Shown here: piece by piece, positions 1-6,593 of the stretch
Numbering within the stretch: the first letter of the stretch is position 1
Layout of the letters: each line of letters opens with the position of its first letter
Source: DATDRQ01 sp035291645
GTDB lineage: Bacteria > Chloroflexota > Anaerolineae > Anaerolineales > UBA4823
Length of the DNA stretch: 10,723 bases
Assembly (NCBI GenBank): GCA_035291645.1
Contig: DATDRQ010000020.1
Coordinates: 1 to 10,723, forward strand
Direction: 5' to 3'
Position numbers and translations under genes: made by a program
The notes under the pieces: generated by a model
What the model was told of the DNA's origin: nothing
The model's database searches: none
What the model saw: only the letters and a program-made list of their open reading frames with translations

Positions 1-1
1 C

Positions 2-250
2 GCCCCCGAGTACGCCCCCATCGTCCTGACCTCGGTCTTGAAGAACATGGACATCACCACCTTCGAGGCCATCCAGTCAGCCATGGAGGGCACCTTCGAA
101 GGCGGCGTGACGGTCGGCACCCTGGAGAACGGCGGCGTCGGTCTGGCCGAGTTCCACGACCTGGCCTCCATGGTCACCGCGGAACTGCAGGCCGAACTCG
201 ACGAAGTCGCCGCCGGCATCAAGGCAGGCGATATCTCAGCCACTCCGTAG
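2..250 (+). CDS. BMP-family ABC transporter substrate-binding protein (3' end only)
   Basis: This is the last 82 codons of a gene that begins upstream of the window, read in frame from base 2 to a TAG stop at 248-250. The tail contains the stretch GTLENGGVGLAEFHDL, which matches the conserved C-terminal end of the BMP/Med (PnrA-like) family. These are periplasmic or lipid-anchored binding proteins that deliver purine nucleosides or related ligands to an ABC importer. The N-terminus, signal peptide and ligand-binding residues lie outside the window, so the substrate cannot be judged. A strong hairpin 37 bases downstream marks the likely end of the transcript, so any permease or ATPase genes of the transporter are not immediately downstream. 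Family assignment is fairly sure; substrate unknown. Confidence 0.8.
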   Translation, partial: APEYAPIVLTSVLKNMDITTFEAIQSAMEGTFEGGVTVGTLENGGVGLAEFHDLASMVTAELQAELDEVAAGIKAGDISATP

Positions 251-287
251 GACCATTCCACCCGGTCGTTTACTCACACTTCGAATC

Positions 288-318
288 ACTGGAGCTGGCT
301 TGCGCCAGCTCCAGTCTT
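288..318 (+). terminator. Hairpin terminator after the BMP-family gene
   Basis: A perfect 12-bp inverted repeat (288-299 ACTGGAGCTGGC with 304-315 GCCAGCTCCAGT) closes a four-base loop, TTGC. It is followed by CTTTG, so the T-tract is short and imperfect; a longer T run lies at 332-336. Stem length and position just after the BMP stop codon support an intrinsic terminator. The weak T-tract leaves room for an RNA-stabilising 3' hairpin instead. Confidence 0.75.
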
Positions 319-378
319 TGTATCGAGATCAATTTTTCGCTGGGGGGTGTGAACAACACAGTCCCAGGCGAGCACAGG

Positions 379-387
379 TGGTAAAAT
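379..387 (+). promoter_or_regulatory. Extended -10 promoter, apparently leaderless, for the SanA/YdcF-like gene
   Basis: TG at 379-380, one base, then TAAAAT at 382-387 form an extended -10 element. Exactly six bases separate it from the GTG at 394, so transcription would begin at or next to the start codon. No good -35 is visible at the usual distance, as expected for an extended -10 promoter. A small inverted repeat, TGTG-N5-CACA at 348-360, lies just upstream and might bind a regulator. Confidence 0.5.
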
Positions 388-393
388 TCGCCC

Positions 394-1056
394 GTGGTGC
401 GAAGAATAACGGCAATGTTGATCCGCCTGGGTTTCATCTTGATCTTGCTAGGGGTGGTGACACTCTGGCTGCCTCGCCTGGTGACTGCCAGATACGCCTG
501 GTCGCGCTTATTCGGAGTAGAGGACGTCCCAGTAGAACGGGTCGCCATCGTTTTCGGGGCAGGTTTAAGATGGGATGGCACACCCTCCCCGGTGCTGCGC
601 GACCGCGTGGCGACTGCCGCACAATTGTACTCCAGCGGCAAGGTCCGAAAACTGTTAATGAGCGGCGACAACCGTTTTCTCGATTACAACGAACCCGGGG
701 CGATGCGGGATTTTGCCATTCAGCTCGGCGTCCCCGCCGGTGATATCGTCCTAGATTTCGCCGGGCGGCGCACCTACGACACCTGCTTCCGGGCGCGTGA
801 TATCTTCCAGGTCAAATCCGCGATCCTGGTCACCCAGTCTTTTCACCTGCCCAGGGCGATCTACGTCTGCAATATCTTGGGGGTGCCCGCAGTCGGCGTC
901 CCCGCCGATCAACGCTCATACCGCCGTCCCGCCCGCCTCTTCTGGAACCTGCGCGAGACCCTGGCTACCCTGATCGCCTTGTGGGAAGTGCACGTCTCGA
1001 AGCCTCTTCCAGTGCTGGGCGATCCGGAGCCTATCTTTCCCCTGGAAGCCTCCTAG
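394..1056 (+). CDS. SanA/YdcF-family (DUF218) membrane-anchored protein
   Basis: The 220-residue product has an N-terminal hydrophobic segment (about residues 12-28) preceded by arginines, predicting a single membrane anchor with the rest outside the cytoplasm. The DUF218 domain follows: FGAG (54-57), SGDN (90-93), NEP (99-101), DFAGRRTYDT (121-130) and QSFH...R (148-154). The SGDN and DFAGRRTYDT blocks resemble SanA, which affects envelope permeability and vancomycin sensitivity in enterobacteria, more than YdcF itself. The biochemical reaction of this family is not well defined. The GTG at 394 is chosen because a -10 element sits six bases upstream; GTG 397 and ATG 415 are alternatives. The stop codon overlaps the ribosome binding site of the next gene, so the two are probably co-translated. 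Confidence 0.85.
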   Translation: MVRRITAMLIRLGFILILLGVVTLWLPRLVTARYAWSRLFGVEDVPVERVAIVFGAGLRWDGTPSPVLRDRVATAAQLYSSGKVRKLLMSGDNRFLDYNEPGAMRDFAIQLGVPAGDIVLDFAGRRTYDTCFRARDIFQVKSAILVTQSFHLPRAIYVCNILGVPAVGVPADQRSYRRPARLFWNLRETLATLIALWEVHVSKPLPVLGDPEPIFPLEAS

Positions 1057-1065
1057 GAGCAGCAA

Positions 1066-1644
1066 TTGGACCGCACCCAGGCACTTCGCATCGTCGAACA
1101 ATATGTGGAGAACATCAACCTGATCCGGCACATGCTGGCAGTGGAAGCAGCCATGCGGTTCTATGCCGCCCGATTTAATGAGGATGCGGAAACTTGGGGG
1201 ATGGCCGGACTGCTGCATGACTTCGATTGGGAGATACACCCCACCCTCGAGGAGCACCCTCAGGCGGGAGCAACAATATTACGCCAACAAGGGGTGCCGG
1301 AGGAGATTATCCTCGCCATCCTCAGCCATGCCGATCACACCGGTGTCCCGCGCGACACACCCATGCGAAAAGCCTTGTACGCCTGTGATGAGATCACCGG
1401 CCTGATCACGGCTGTGGCCCTGGTCAGACCCTCACGTTCGTTGGACGATTTGGAGGTGAGCTCGGTCAAGAAGAAATGGAAAGACCGGGCCTTCGCCGCC
1501 GGAGCAGACCGGGAAGAAATCGCTCACGCTGCGGCAGAGTTAGGGGTCGAATTATGGGAACACGTCGACAACGTGATCCAGGCTATGCAGGGCAGCGCTC
1601 CCAACCTCGGATTTAAACAAATAGATCTCCCGATCACTCCGTAA
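1066..1644 (+). CDS. HD-domain phosphohydrolase-like protein
   Basis: The 192-residue product has the features of the HDIG/HD superfamily of metal-dependent phosphohydrolases. His22 opens the motif, His51-Asp52 form the HD pair in GLLHDFDWE, His64 and His88 are further candidate metal ligands, and Asp108 lies in ALYACDEITGLI. The region after it (RPSRSLDDLE...KKKWKDRAFAAG) matches the usual C-terminal part of these stand-alone HD proteins, and the length is typical. The substrate is unknown. The start is TTG 1066: AGGAG at 1055-1059 lies six bases upstream and no ATG gives the full HD domain. That AGGAG overlaps the TAG of the SanA-like gene, implying translational coupling. The 3' end overlaps the convergent lipoprotein gene by 11 bases. 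Confidence 0.88.
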   Translation: MDRTQALRIVEQYVENINLIRHMLAVEAAMRFYAARFNEDAETWGMAGLLHDFDWEIHPTLEEHPQAGATILRQQGVPEEIILAILSHADHTGVPRDTPMRKALYACDEITGLITAVALVRPSRSLDDLEVSSVKKKWKDRAFAAGADREEIAHAAAELGVELWEHVDNVIQAMQGSAPNLGFKQIDLPITP

Positions 1645-2029
1645 CAATCTGGATATTCTCACACGTTTGTCCGCATTGGTCGATGACTTCAAGTACATCG
1701 TCGATCGCCGGCTCCTCCGTGGTCAACTGTGACCCATCCTGAAGCACCAGGTTAACCGTAAGCGAGTGCAGCTGGATCACATCGACTACATTCCCTTTCA
1801 GAATGGCTGACTTGGCTTCCTCCCAGGTGACCACCAATGGTTCGGATGGATACGGCTCTGCGCTGGTGGGTGAACCCGCCGGGGCGGAGGGCGGAGACGG
1901 ATATCCGTGGGTCTCAACTTGAGCGGGTGGTTGAACGGGAGGGTAAGCAAAATCCCCCTCCTGGCCCGCAGGTTGGCAGGCAGCCAGCAGGATTAGAAGG
2001 GCCAGCCAGCGCCAGATTGCAGATTTCAT
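1634..2029 (-). CDS. Small lipoprotein with FtsH-extracytoplasmic-like C-terminal region
   Basis: The 131-residue product starts with a short positively charged stretch, a hydrophobic core and the lipobox LAAC, with Cys18 as the lipidated residue, so it should be membrane-anchored on the outer face. Residues about 27-65 form a proline/serine-rich linker. Residues about 67-131 (VTWEEAKSAILKGNVVDVI, then VLQDGSQLTTEEP, then DDVLEVIDQC) follow the pattern of the FtsH periplasmic domain: a start helix, a GxVxxV strand, a dGxxfxT hairpin, then a helix and a final strand. There is no AAA or protease part. Cys119 and Cys123 (CxxxC) could form a disulfide. GGAG lies seven bases before the ATG. I recognise no named family; the FtsH-like resemblance is by eye. 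Confidence 0.75.
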   Translation of the reverse strand: MKSAIWRWLALLILLAACQPAGQEGDFAYPPVQPPAQVETHGYPSPPSAPAGSPTSAEPYPSEPLVVTWEEAKSAILKGNVVDVIQLHSLTVNLVLQDGSQLTTEEPAIDDVLEVIDQCGQTCENIQIVTE

Positions 2030-2052
2030 GCTTCATCTCCAGTGGCAGGCGG

Positions 2053-2058
2053 ATAATA
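2053..2058 (-). promoter_or_regulatory. Candidate -10 element for the lipoprotein gene
   Basis: TATTAT on the minus strand lies 23 bases before the lipoprotein ATG, leaving room for a short leader that carries its GGAG site. No convincing -35 is visible. A second minus-strand TATAAT at 2123-2128 is an alternative that would give a leader of about 85-90 bases. Confidence 0.35.
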
Positions 2059-2185
2059 GAGATCGGCCCAGCATAAAGGCGTTCGATCTACTACAAAATC
2101 CGGATGCGAAAAGAACCGTTTAATTATACAACCATGCTCTGTCTGTTGATCCCTTTAGATTAAACCTGCCCGCCTCATTTCAAGG

Positions 2186-2214
2186 TTGACAGACAGGAGA
2201 GTGTGCGCTAAACT
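2186..2214 (+). promoter_or_regulatory. Sigma70-type promoter for the recombinase-like gene
   Basis: A perfect TTGACA (2186-2191), a 17-base spacer and TAAACT (2209-2214) form a conventional housekeeping promoter. Transcription would start near 2221, giving a leader of about 40 bases that contains the GGAGG site at 2251-2255. Confidence 0.6.
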
Positions 2215-2260
2215 AACAACGACTATACGAATAACCTATCCGCAATAATTGGAGGCCCGC

Positions 2261-3178
2261 ATGTCCCTTCCCTCTACCCCTGCCTCTACTGCCCATATCA
2301 TCGCCACCACCCCTTTCATCCCGGCAATCATGGCCTGGCGCATTTATCTGGAAGACCAGGGAAATTCCCCGCATACCGTCAAAGCCTTCGTCGCCGACCT
2401 GCATCTGCTCGCCGTCTACCTACCCCCTGACCGCACCTTGGGCAGCGTCACCACGACCGATCTGAACAATTTCCTGAGTTGGATGCAGAAAGGCCGTGGT
2501 GTGCCTTGCAGCCCCAAGACACTCGCCCGCCGGATCACCTCTTTGAAAGCCTTCTTCCGCTGGCTCCACCAGCATGGCGTACTCCTGGTTGACCCGGCCG
2601 AAAAGGTGGTTCAGATGAGTGTCATCAGCCCCTTGCCTGTTGTGCTCACTCCTGACGAAGTCGCTGCCTCACTCCAGGCGGCCCAGGAGTTCTGGCATAG
2701 CAAACCCGGCGATACCCGCTATTTCGCCTTATTAGACCTATTACTGAACACCGGGATCAAGAAGAACGAGACCTTGGCGCTCAAGCTCAACCACATCGAT
2801 CTGGAGGCCTCCGAGGGTCCGACTCTATTCGTCCGCTATGCCAGCCCGCAACACCGCTACAAAGAACGCAAAATCCCCTTGCCGGAAAGCTGGATCGAAG
2901 TCTATCCACAATACCGGGCTCATTTCAAGCTCACCGACCAGCTTTTCCCCTGGTCCCAGCGGCGCCTGGAATATTTGCTGGAAGACATAAGTCGCCAAGC
3001 GGGGGTCGGCAAACACATCTCCTTCGAAATGTGCCGGTGGACCTGCGCGCTGAGCGACTGGCGGACCGGAATGGAGCCAGATAAGGTCCGGCAGAAGCTG
3101 GGGATATCAAAGATCCAATGGCGGGAAGTGAGAATGAAACTGCGGCGCTTGTCAGGTCAAACAGAGGGAGATGAGTGA
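2261..3178 (+). CDS. Catalytically degenerate tyrosine recombinase (XerC/D-like fold)
   Basis: The 305-residue product has the two-domain layout of phage integrases and XerC/D. A SAM-like core-binding domain spans about residues 20-118 (SPHTVKAF...TLARRITSLKAFFRWL) and a catalytic-type domain about 128-296. Active-site positions can be aligned but are mostly changed. The first arginine (TGxR) is Lys167 in TGIKKNE. The beta-hairpin lysine appears kept (Lys201 in YKERKIPL). In HxxR the histidine is Glu256 while Arg259 remains. The LGH histidine is Ile282. The tyrosine nucleophile position is Arg291, and no tyrosine follows residue 238. Strand cleavage is therefore not expected; DNA binding may persist. 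The frame is intact, so this looks like a maintained gene rather than a decaying one. ATG 2261 is chosen because GGAGG ends five bases before it; an in-frame TTG at 2249 overlaps that site. Confidence 0.85.
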   Translation: MSLPSTPASTAHIIATTPFIPAIMAWRIYLEDQGNSPHTVKAFVADLHLLAVYLPPDRTLGSVTTTDLNNFLSWMQKGRGVPCSPKTLARRITSLKAFFRWLHQHGVLLVDPAEKVVQMSVISPLPVVLTPDEVAASLQAAQEFWHSKPGDTRYFALLDLLLNTGIKKNETLALKLNHIDLEASEGPTLFVRYASPQHRYKERKIPLPESWIEVYPQYRAHFKLTDQLFPWSQRRLEYLLEDISRQAGVGKHISFEMCRWTCALSDWRTGMEPDKVRQKLGISKIQWREVRMKLRRLSGQTEGDE

Positions 3179-3191
3179 CCGCAACCGGGTG

Positions 3192-3815
3192 TTACAACCA
3201 CTTTACGACGATATCCCCGATTGCGTTGGCAGCCTGGTCACCGCGATCGGCGGCATTGGAGAGATGGCGGTAGATTTCCCGGTACTTCAGGATTTCCATG
3301 ACCTCTTCGAAAGTACTGGTTTCCTGAAAAAGGTCGGCTAACGCTTCCCGGTAGACGTGCTCGACGCGGTTCTCCAGGGCCTTGGCCCGCACGGCATGAT
3401 CGTTCGCCACGTTGGGGTGATCGACCAGGCGCAGCACACCCCGGTGGATTTCCACAGCCGCATCGGTCAGCAAAGAGACCATCCGCTCCAGGTAGGGGTT
3501 CGGCTCCACTTTGAGCATAACCATCTCATCCAAGGTCGATTCGGCGTAATCCAGGATATCGTCGATGGTCAATGAGAGGGCGAAGATATCCTCCCGGTCG
3601 AAGGGGGTCACGAAAGTACGGTTGAGCTCATCGATCAGTATCCGGCGGACCTCATCCGCTTCGGATTCGATCTTGAATAGGCGTTCCGCCAGCTCAATTT
3701 GCGGCTCCTGCATGTACAACTTGAGCACTTCCATGCCCTGGACAGTGAATTCGGCCTGGCGGATCAATAATTCCAGGAAGCGGTTGTTCTTTTTCTTTCG
3801 CGAGAAGAATTTCAT
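3192..3815 (-). CDS. DUF47/PhoU-like phosphate-transport accessory protein
   Basis: The 207-residue, all-helical product matches the DUF47 (TIGR00153) PhoU-like family in length and motifs: EADEV (52-56), FVTPFDREDI (68-77), DDILDYAES (85-93), LENRVEHVYREAL (147-159) and the C-terminal YREIYRHLSNAADRGDQAAN (178-197). The family usually works with the low-affinity phosphate transporter Pit and is encoded next to it. No pit gene flanks it here: upstream on the same strand is tilS (44 bases away) and downstream is the convergent recombinase-like gene. One acidic position in the C-terminal helix pair, often Glu in relatives, seems replaced by Ser/Asn. The Shine-Dalgarno site is weak. A possible own promoter is TTGTTG-N17-TAAAGG in the gap after tilS. 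Confidence 0.85.
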   Translation of the reverse strand: MKFFSRKKKNNRFLELLIRQAEFTVQGMEVLKLYMQEPQIELAERLFKIESEADEVRRILIDELNRTFVTPFDREDIFALSLTIDDILDYAESTLDEMVMLKVEPNPYLERMVSLLTDAAVEIHRGVLRLVDHPNVANDHAVRAKALENRVEHVYREALADLFQETSTFEEVMEILKYREIYRHLSNAADRGDQAANAIGDIVVKWL

Positions 3816-3859
3816 TCCGTAAACCCGTTGCCTTTAAAATGTGATGAAATGCACAACAA

Positions 3860-5305
3860 TTATATCAGCGGGGTAGTCCCGCCATGCACAAATCTCAGGT
3901 GGACCGCCCGGCGTGTGGCGGGGGACAGGCGGAAATCGTGGGAGCAGCGGTATCCGGGGATCCAGGCGACCTGGTCGTCTACATAAACCAGCGGCCATTC
4001 CGAACGGGCGCGCCGCGGCAACTTGAGGTTGATCATCAGTTCGGACACCTTGATGGAGCCTTCCGGCATCCCCAGAGGCCGAAGGCGGTCGCCCTCCCGC
4101 CGGCTGCGCAGGACCACGCGCTTTCCCTCTCCGTCCAGCGCCAACCAGGCCTGGAATGGGTCCGGGTTCGTCACAGCCTGCCGTCTGGCCTGTTCCAGAT
4201 CGGTGACCGGCTCTGCCAGCAGTCTCCATCCATTTTCCAGCTCAACGACTTCCCCAGGGACTAACACAAGTTCAATCCCCTCCAGGAGGCGCGGCCAGGC
4301 GCCGCCGGGCAGTTCGGCCTGCCAGTCTGCGATCCAAAACCTGCCGCCCTCAGATGCAAGACGCAGACCAGCCATCCAGTCGATTTGGGGCGGGCGGTTG
4401 AGATTGGCCAGATAGTCGAGCGCACGTTCGATCGCCTCGTATCCGATATCTCTCAGATCGGGTCGCAGCATTCCGGCTGCGCGCCGGATCAGGTGGCGCT
4501 GGATCGCTGCTGGTTGTCCCATCACATCTTCCAGTCTTAACTCTACAAATCCATCATCCGATTCTCGCAGGCAGGCCTCCCAGACTTGCTGCACCAACCC
4601 ATGCAACACCTGGTAATCTCCCTGCACCAGCTCCGCGGTCCTCCACAACACCCTCCTGAATTCCGGGTTGTAGGTTTCCAGGTAAGGGAACAGCTCGTGC
4701 CGCAGGCGGTTGCGGAAATAGGTGGTATCCAGGTTGGTCGGATCCATTAAAGGCTGCAGACTTCGCCCGGCGCAGTATTCCAGGATTTCAGAGCGCCAGA
4801 CGCCAAGCAGGGGACGGATCAACGGGATCGCATCGCTCCAGGGATTGGGGAGAGCCCGGACCGGCATGCCCCGTAGCCCGGCCAGACCAGAACCGCGCAG
4901 CAGGTGCATCAGCACCGTCTCGACCTGGTCGTCGGCGTTATGCGCCACGGCAACCGCCTGAGCCCTAACCTGCTCCGCTCCATCGAACAGGAAACGATAG
5001 CGGGTCATCCTGGCGGCTTCTTCCAACGAAAGCGAGTTCGCCTGCGCGTAAGCAGCGACATCCTGCCTGCCCAGGATGAATCGCAACCCCAGTCGATCAG
5101 CCCAGACACGCACCTGCTCGGCGTCTTGAGCTGAGTCCGGACGCAACCGGTGATCGAAATGAGCGACGACCGGGGAAAAACCAGCCCAGACCAGCAGGTC
5201 CAACAGGCACAGGCTGTCAGGCCCTCCGGACACGCCCAGGACCAGCAGGTCGTCAGGCTTCAGAGCACATTCATCTCGGAGGATCTTACCCAATCTTGCA
5301 TACAT
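3860..5305 (-). CDS. tilS: tRNA(Ile)-lysidine synthase
   Basis: TilS uses ATP to attach lysine to the wobble cytidine of the tRNA-Ile CAU anticodon, making it read AUA and accept isoleucine. The 481-residue product has the N-type PP-loop SGGPDS (26-31), the HFDHRLR segment (about 49-55), AHNADDQVETVLMHLLRGSG (about 121-140) and RNRLRHELFP, all typical of the catalytic domain. The C-terminal TilS domain is seen in REGDRLRPLGM, KVSELMINLKLPR and the final WIPGYRCSHDFRLS block. Length is that of full-size two-domain TilS. ATG 5305 is preferred because TATAAT lies seven bases upstream, pointing to a leaderless message; ATG 5314 and TTG 5323 are in frame but overlap or precede that -10. Only the DUF47 gene follows on the same strand. 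Confidence 0.95.
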   Translation of the reverse strand: MYARLGKILRDECALKPDDLLVLGVSGGPDSLCLLDLLVWAGFSPVVAHFDHRLRPDSAQDAEQVRVWADRLGLRFILGRQDVAAYAQANSLSLEEAARMTRYRFLFDGAEQVRAQAVAVAHNADDQVETVLMHLLRGSGLAGLRGMPVRALPNPWSDAIPLIRPLLGVWRSEILEYCAGRSLQPLMDPTNLDTTYFRNRLRHELFPYLETYNPEFRRVLWRTAELVQGDYQVLHGLVQQVWEACLRESDDGFVELRLEDVMGQPAAIQRHLIRRAAGMLRPDLRDIGYEAIERALDYLANLNRPPQIDWMAGLRLASEGGRFWIADWQAELPGGAWPRLLEGIELVLVPGEVVELENGWRLLAEPVTDLEQARRQAVTNPDPFQAWLALDGEGKRVVLRSRREGDRLRPLGMPEGSIKVSELMINLKLPRRARSEWPLVYVDDQVAWIPGYRCSHDFRLSPATRRAVHLRFVHGGTTPLI

Positions 5306-5312
5306 CCCTATC

Positions 5313-5318
5313 ATTATA
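5313..5318 (-). promoter_or_regulatory. -10 element of tilS, apparently leaderless
   Basis: A perfect TATAAT on the minus strand is followed by seven bases and then ATG 5305, so the RNA should start at or one base before the start codon. The best -35 at 17 bases (ACGGCA) is poor. Confidence 0.5.
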
Positions 5319-5345
5319 GTCAAAAAAGAACTGCTTGCCGTCCCT

Positions 5346-5368
5346 GAACCTGGAGGAACCTTACGTAA
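5346..5368. repeat. Direct repeat GAACCT x2 and palindrome TTACGTAA in the tilS/response-regulator divergent region
   Basis: GAACCT occurs at 5346-5351 and again at 5356-5361, ten bases apart start to start, which is about one helical turn. The second copy runs into the 8-bp palindrome TTACGTAA at 5361-5368. Both lie between the two divergent promoters, just upstream of the response-regulator -35, where an operator would be expected. No protein can be assigned. Confidence 0.35.
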
Positions 5369-5375
5369 CTGATAC

Positions 5376-5404
5376 TTGCACTGCTTTCTCCTTTATGCTA
5401 GACT
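5376..5404 (+). promoter_or_regulatory. Candidate promoter of the receiver-CpaE/sirtuin/kinase operon
   Basis: TTGCAC (5376-5381), a 17-base spacer and TAGACT (5399-5404) preceded by TG at 5396-5397 form a plausible extended -10 promoter. Transcription would begin near 5411, leaving a leader of about 28 bases with AAGGAG and GGAGAG sites. The -35 matches the consensus only in its TTG. Confidence 0.4.
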
Positions 5405-5438
5405 GACTGAAAACCCAGACAAGGAGCGGAGAGCGTGT

Positions 5439-6584
5439 ATGCCCGAGAAGATCCTGGTCGTCGATGATGAACTCGATACGCTGAGATTGGTGGGGATGAT
5501 GCTAGAGAGTAAAGGATACGAGATCATCGCCGCCAGCAACGGGCAAAAGGCGTTGACCCTGGCCAAAAACGAGCTGCCCGATCTCATCCTGCTAGACATC
5601 CTCATGCCGGGCATGGACGGGTATGAGGTGACCAGGCGGTTACGCCAGGATGAGGCCACCAGCCGGATTCCGATCATCATGTTCACTGCCAAGCACGGCA
5701 TGGATTCTCGTGTGCTCGGCCTGGAGACCGGCGCCGATGCGTACCTGACCAAGCCTATCTCAACCCGCGAGCTCCTGGCCCACGTCAAGGCCATCCTCGG
5801 GCGGGCTTCCAAGGGCCGGGAGAGAGCGTTTTCTGACGAACTCGGGCACACTCTGGCTGTAGTCAGCACCCGAGGCGGCGTGGGCGCCACGACAGTTGCT
5901 TTGAATCTGGGCGTTGCTCTGCAGAAGTGCACGCAGAAATCCGTTATCGTTGCCGAATTCCGGCCCGGTCAGGGGAGCTTGAGTCTGGAATTAGGCTACG
6001 GGCAACCTCAAGGTTTGAATCACCTGCTTCAAATGTCCCCGGCAGAGGTTTCCCGCCGGTCCGTTGAATCCGAGCTGGTCAACCATCCAGCCGGCATCCG
6101 CCTGTTGCTCAGTTCTCCACAACCAATGGACGCCAGATATGCCTGGTCGGCCAGCAACTTCGAAGCCATCACCCATTTCTTGACCCAGATGGCAGAATAC
6201 GTAGTCATCGATCTGGGCCCAGGGCTCAATCCAACCAGCGAGAGAGTGCTGGTCAACTGCCGGGAAGTGCTCGTGCTGATCGAGCCCCTGCCGCAGTCCG
6301 TGCTCCAGGCGCGTGCCCTGCTGGAAGATTTATTTGGCATTGGCATCGGGTCAGATCAGGTTCACATCGTCCTGGTAAACCGGGCGCGTTCTAACATGCA
6401 GCTGACTCCATCCCAGATCCAGGAGCAGCTCGGTTTTGAGATCCCGGTCGCCTTTACCCCGGAACCCGAACTGGCTTATCAGGCCTCCAGCAATAACGCC
6501 CCGATGATCCTGATGCAACCCCACGGTCCGGCTGCGCAACAATTTTTCAAGCTGGCCGAATTGGTATACCAAAGAACTGCCTAG
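5439..6584 (+). CDS. Response regulator with CpaE/TadZ-like ATPase output domain
   Basis: The 381-residue product has an N-terminal receiver domain (residues 1-122) with all key residues: Asp9-Asp10, phospho-acceptor Asp53 in LLDILMPGMDGYE, Thr83 and Lys105 in LTKP. It is followed by a MinD/ParA-type domain of the CpaE/TadZ branch (residues 137-381) with RGGVGATT (145-152), NHPAGIRLLLSSPQP and the Walker-B-like VVIDLGPGLNP. CpaE/TadZ proteins position Tad/Flp pilus machinery at the cell pole, though no pilus genes are nearby. In the P-loop the signature lysine is Arg145 and the general lysine is Ala150. Ala at the second position is familiar in this branch; loss of the first is less so. ATG 5439 follows GGAGAG by five bases; an in-frame TTG at 5376 would lie inside the promoter. 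It is first in a three-gene operon. Confidence 0.88.
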   Translation: MPEKILVVDDELDTLRLVGMMLESKGYEIIAASNGQKALTLAKNELPDLILLDILMPGMDGYEVTRRLRQDEATSRIPIIMFTAKHGMDSRVLGLETGADAYLTKPISTRELLAHVKAILGRASKGRERAFSDELGHTLAVVSTRGGVGATTVALNLGVALQKCTQKSVIVAEFRPGQGSLSLELGYGQPQGLNHLLQMSPAEVSRRSVESELVNHPAGIRLLLSSPQPMDARYAWSASNFEAITHFLTQMAEYVVIDLGPGLNPTSERVLVNCREVLVLIEPLPQSVLQARALLEDLFGIGIGSDQVHIVLVNRARSNMQLTPSQIQEQLGFEIPVAFTPEPELAYQASSNNAPMILMQPHGPAAQQFFKLAELVYQRTA

Positions 6585-6593
6585 TTGGAGATT

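Larger units (their letters stand above)
2030..2260. other. Divergent intergenic region between the lipoprotein and recombinase-like genes
   Basis: This 231-base, AT-richer stretch has no supportable gene. It holds candidate -10 elements for the minus-strand lipoprotein gene, a strong plus-strand promoter near 2186-2214, and an 8-bp inverted repeat (CTGTCTGT at 2139-2146, ACAGACAG at 2189-2196) whose right half overlaps the -35 element. Confidence 0.6.

Noticed and set aside
348..360. TGTG-N5-CACA inverted repeat as an operator or small RNA hairpin
   Set aside because: Only four base pairs per arm; could be chance, so noted only with the promoter.
270..671. Minus-strand open frame opposite the SanA-like gene
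   Set aside because: No recognisable domain, composition typical of an antisense shadow, and it lies over a well-supported gene and the terminator.
2249..2260. TTG start four codons upstream for the recombinase-like gene
   Set aside because: The TTG overlaps the GGAGG ribosome binding site that serves ATG 2261.
2261..3178. The recombinase-like gene as the integrase of a mobile element
   Set aside because: No tRNA or direct repeats for attachment sites, no cargo or excisionase, and key catalytic residues including the tyrosine are missing.
3834..4229. Minus-strand open frame of 131 codons inside tilS
   Set aside because: It is out of frame with tilS, which has full C-terminal domain motifs across this stretch; the product is a low-complexity G/P/R-rich shadow.
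5376..5438. Upstream TTG start adding 21 residues to the response regulator
   Set aside because: The extension overlaps the likely promoter, matches nothing in receiver domains and has no ribosome binding site; ATG 5439 has one.
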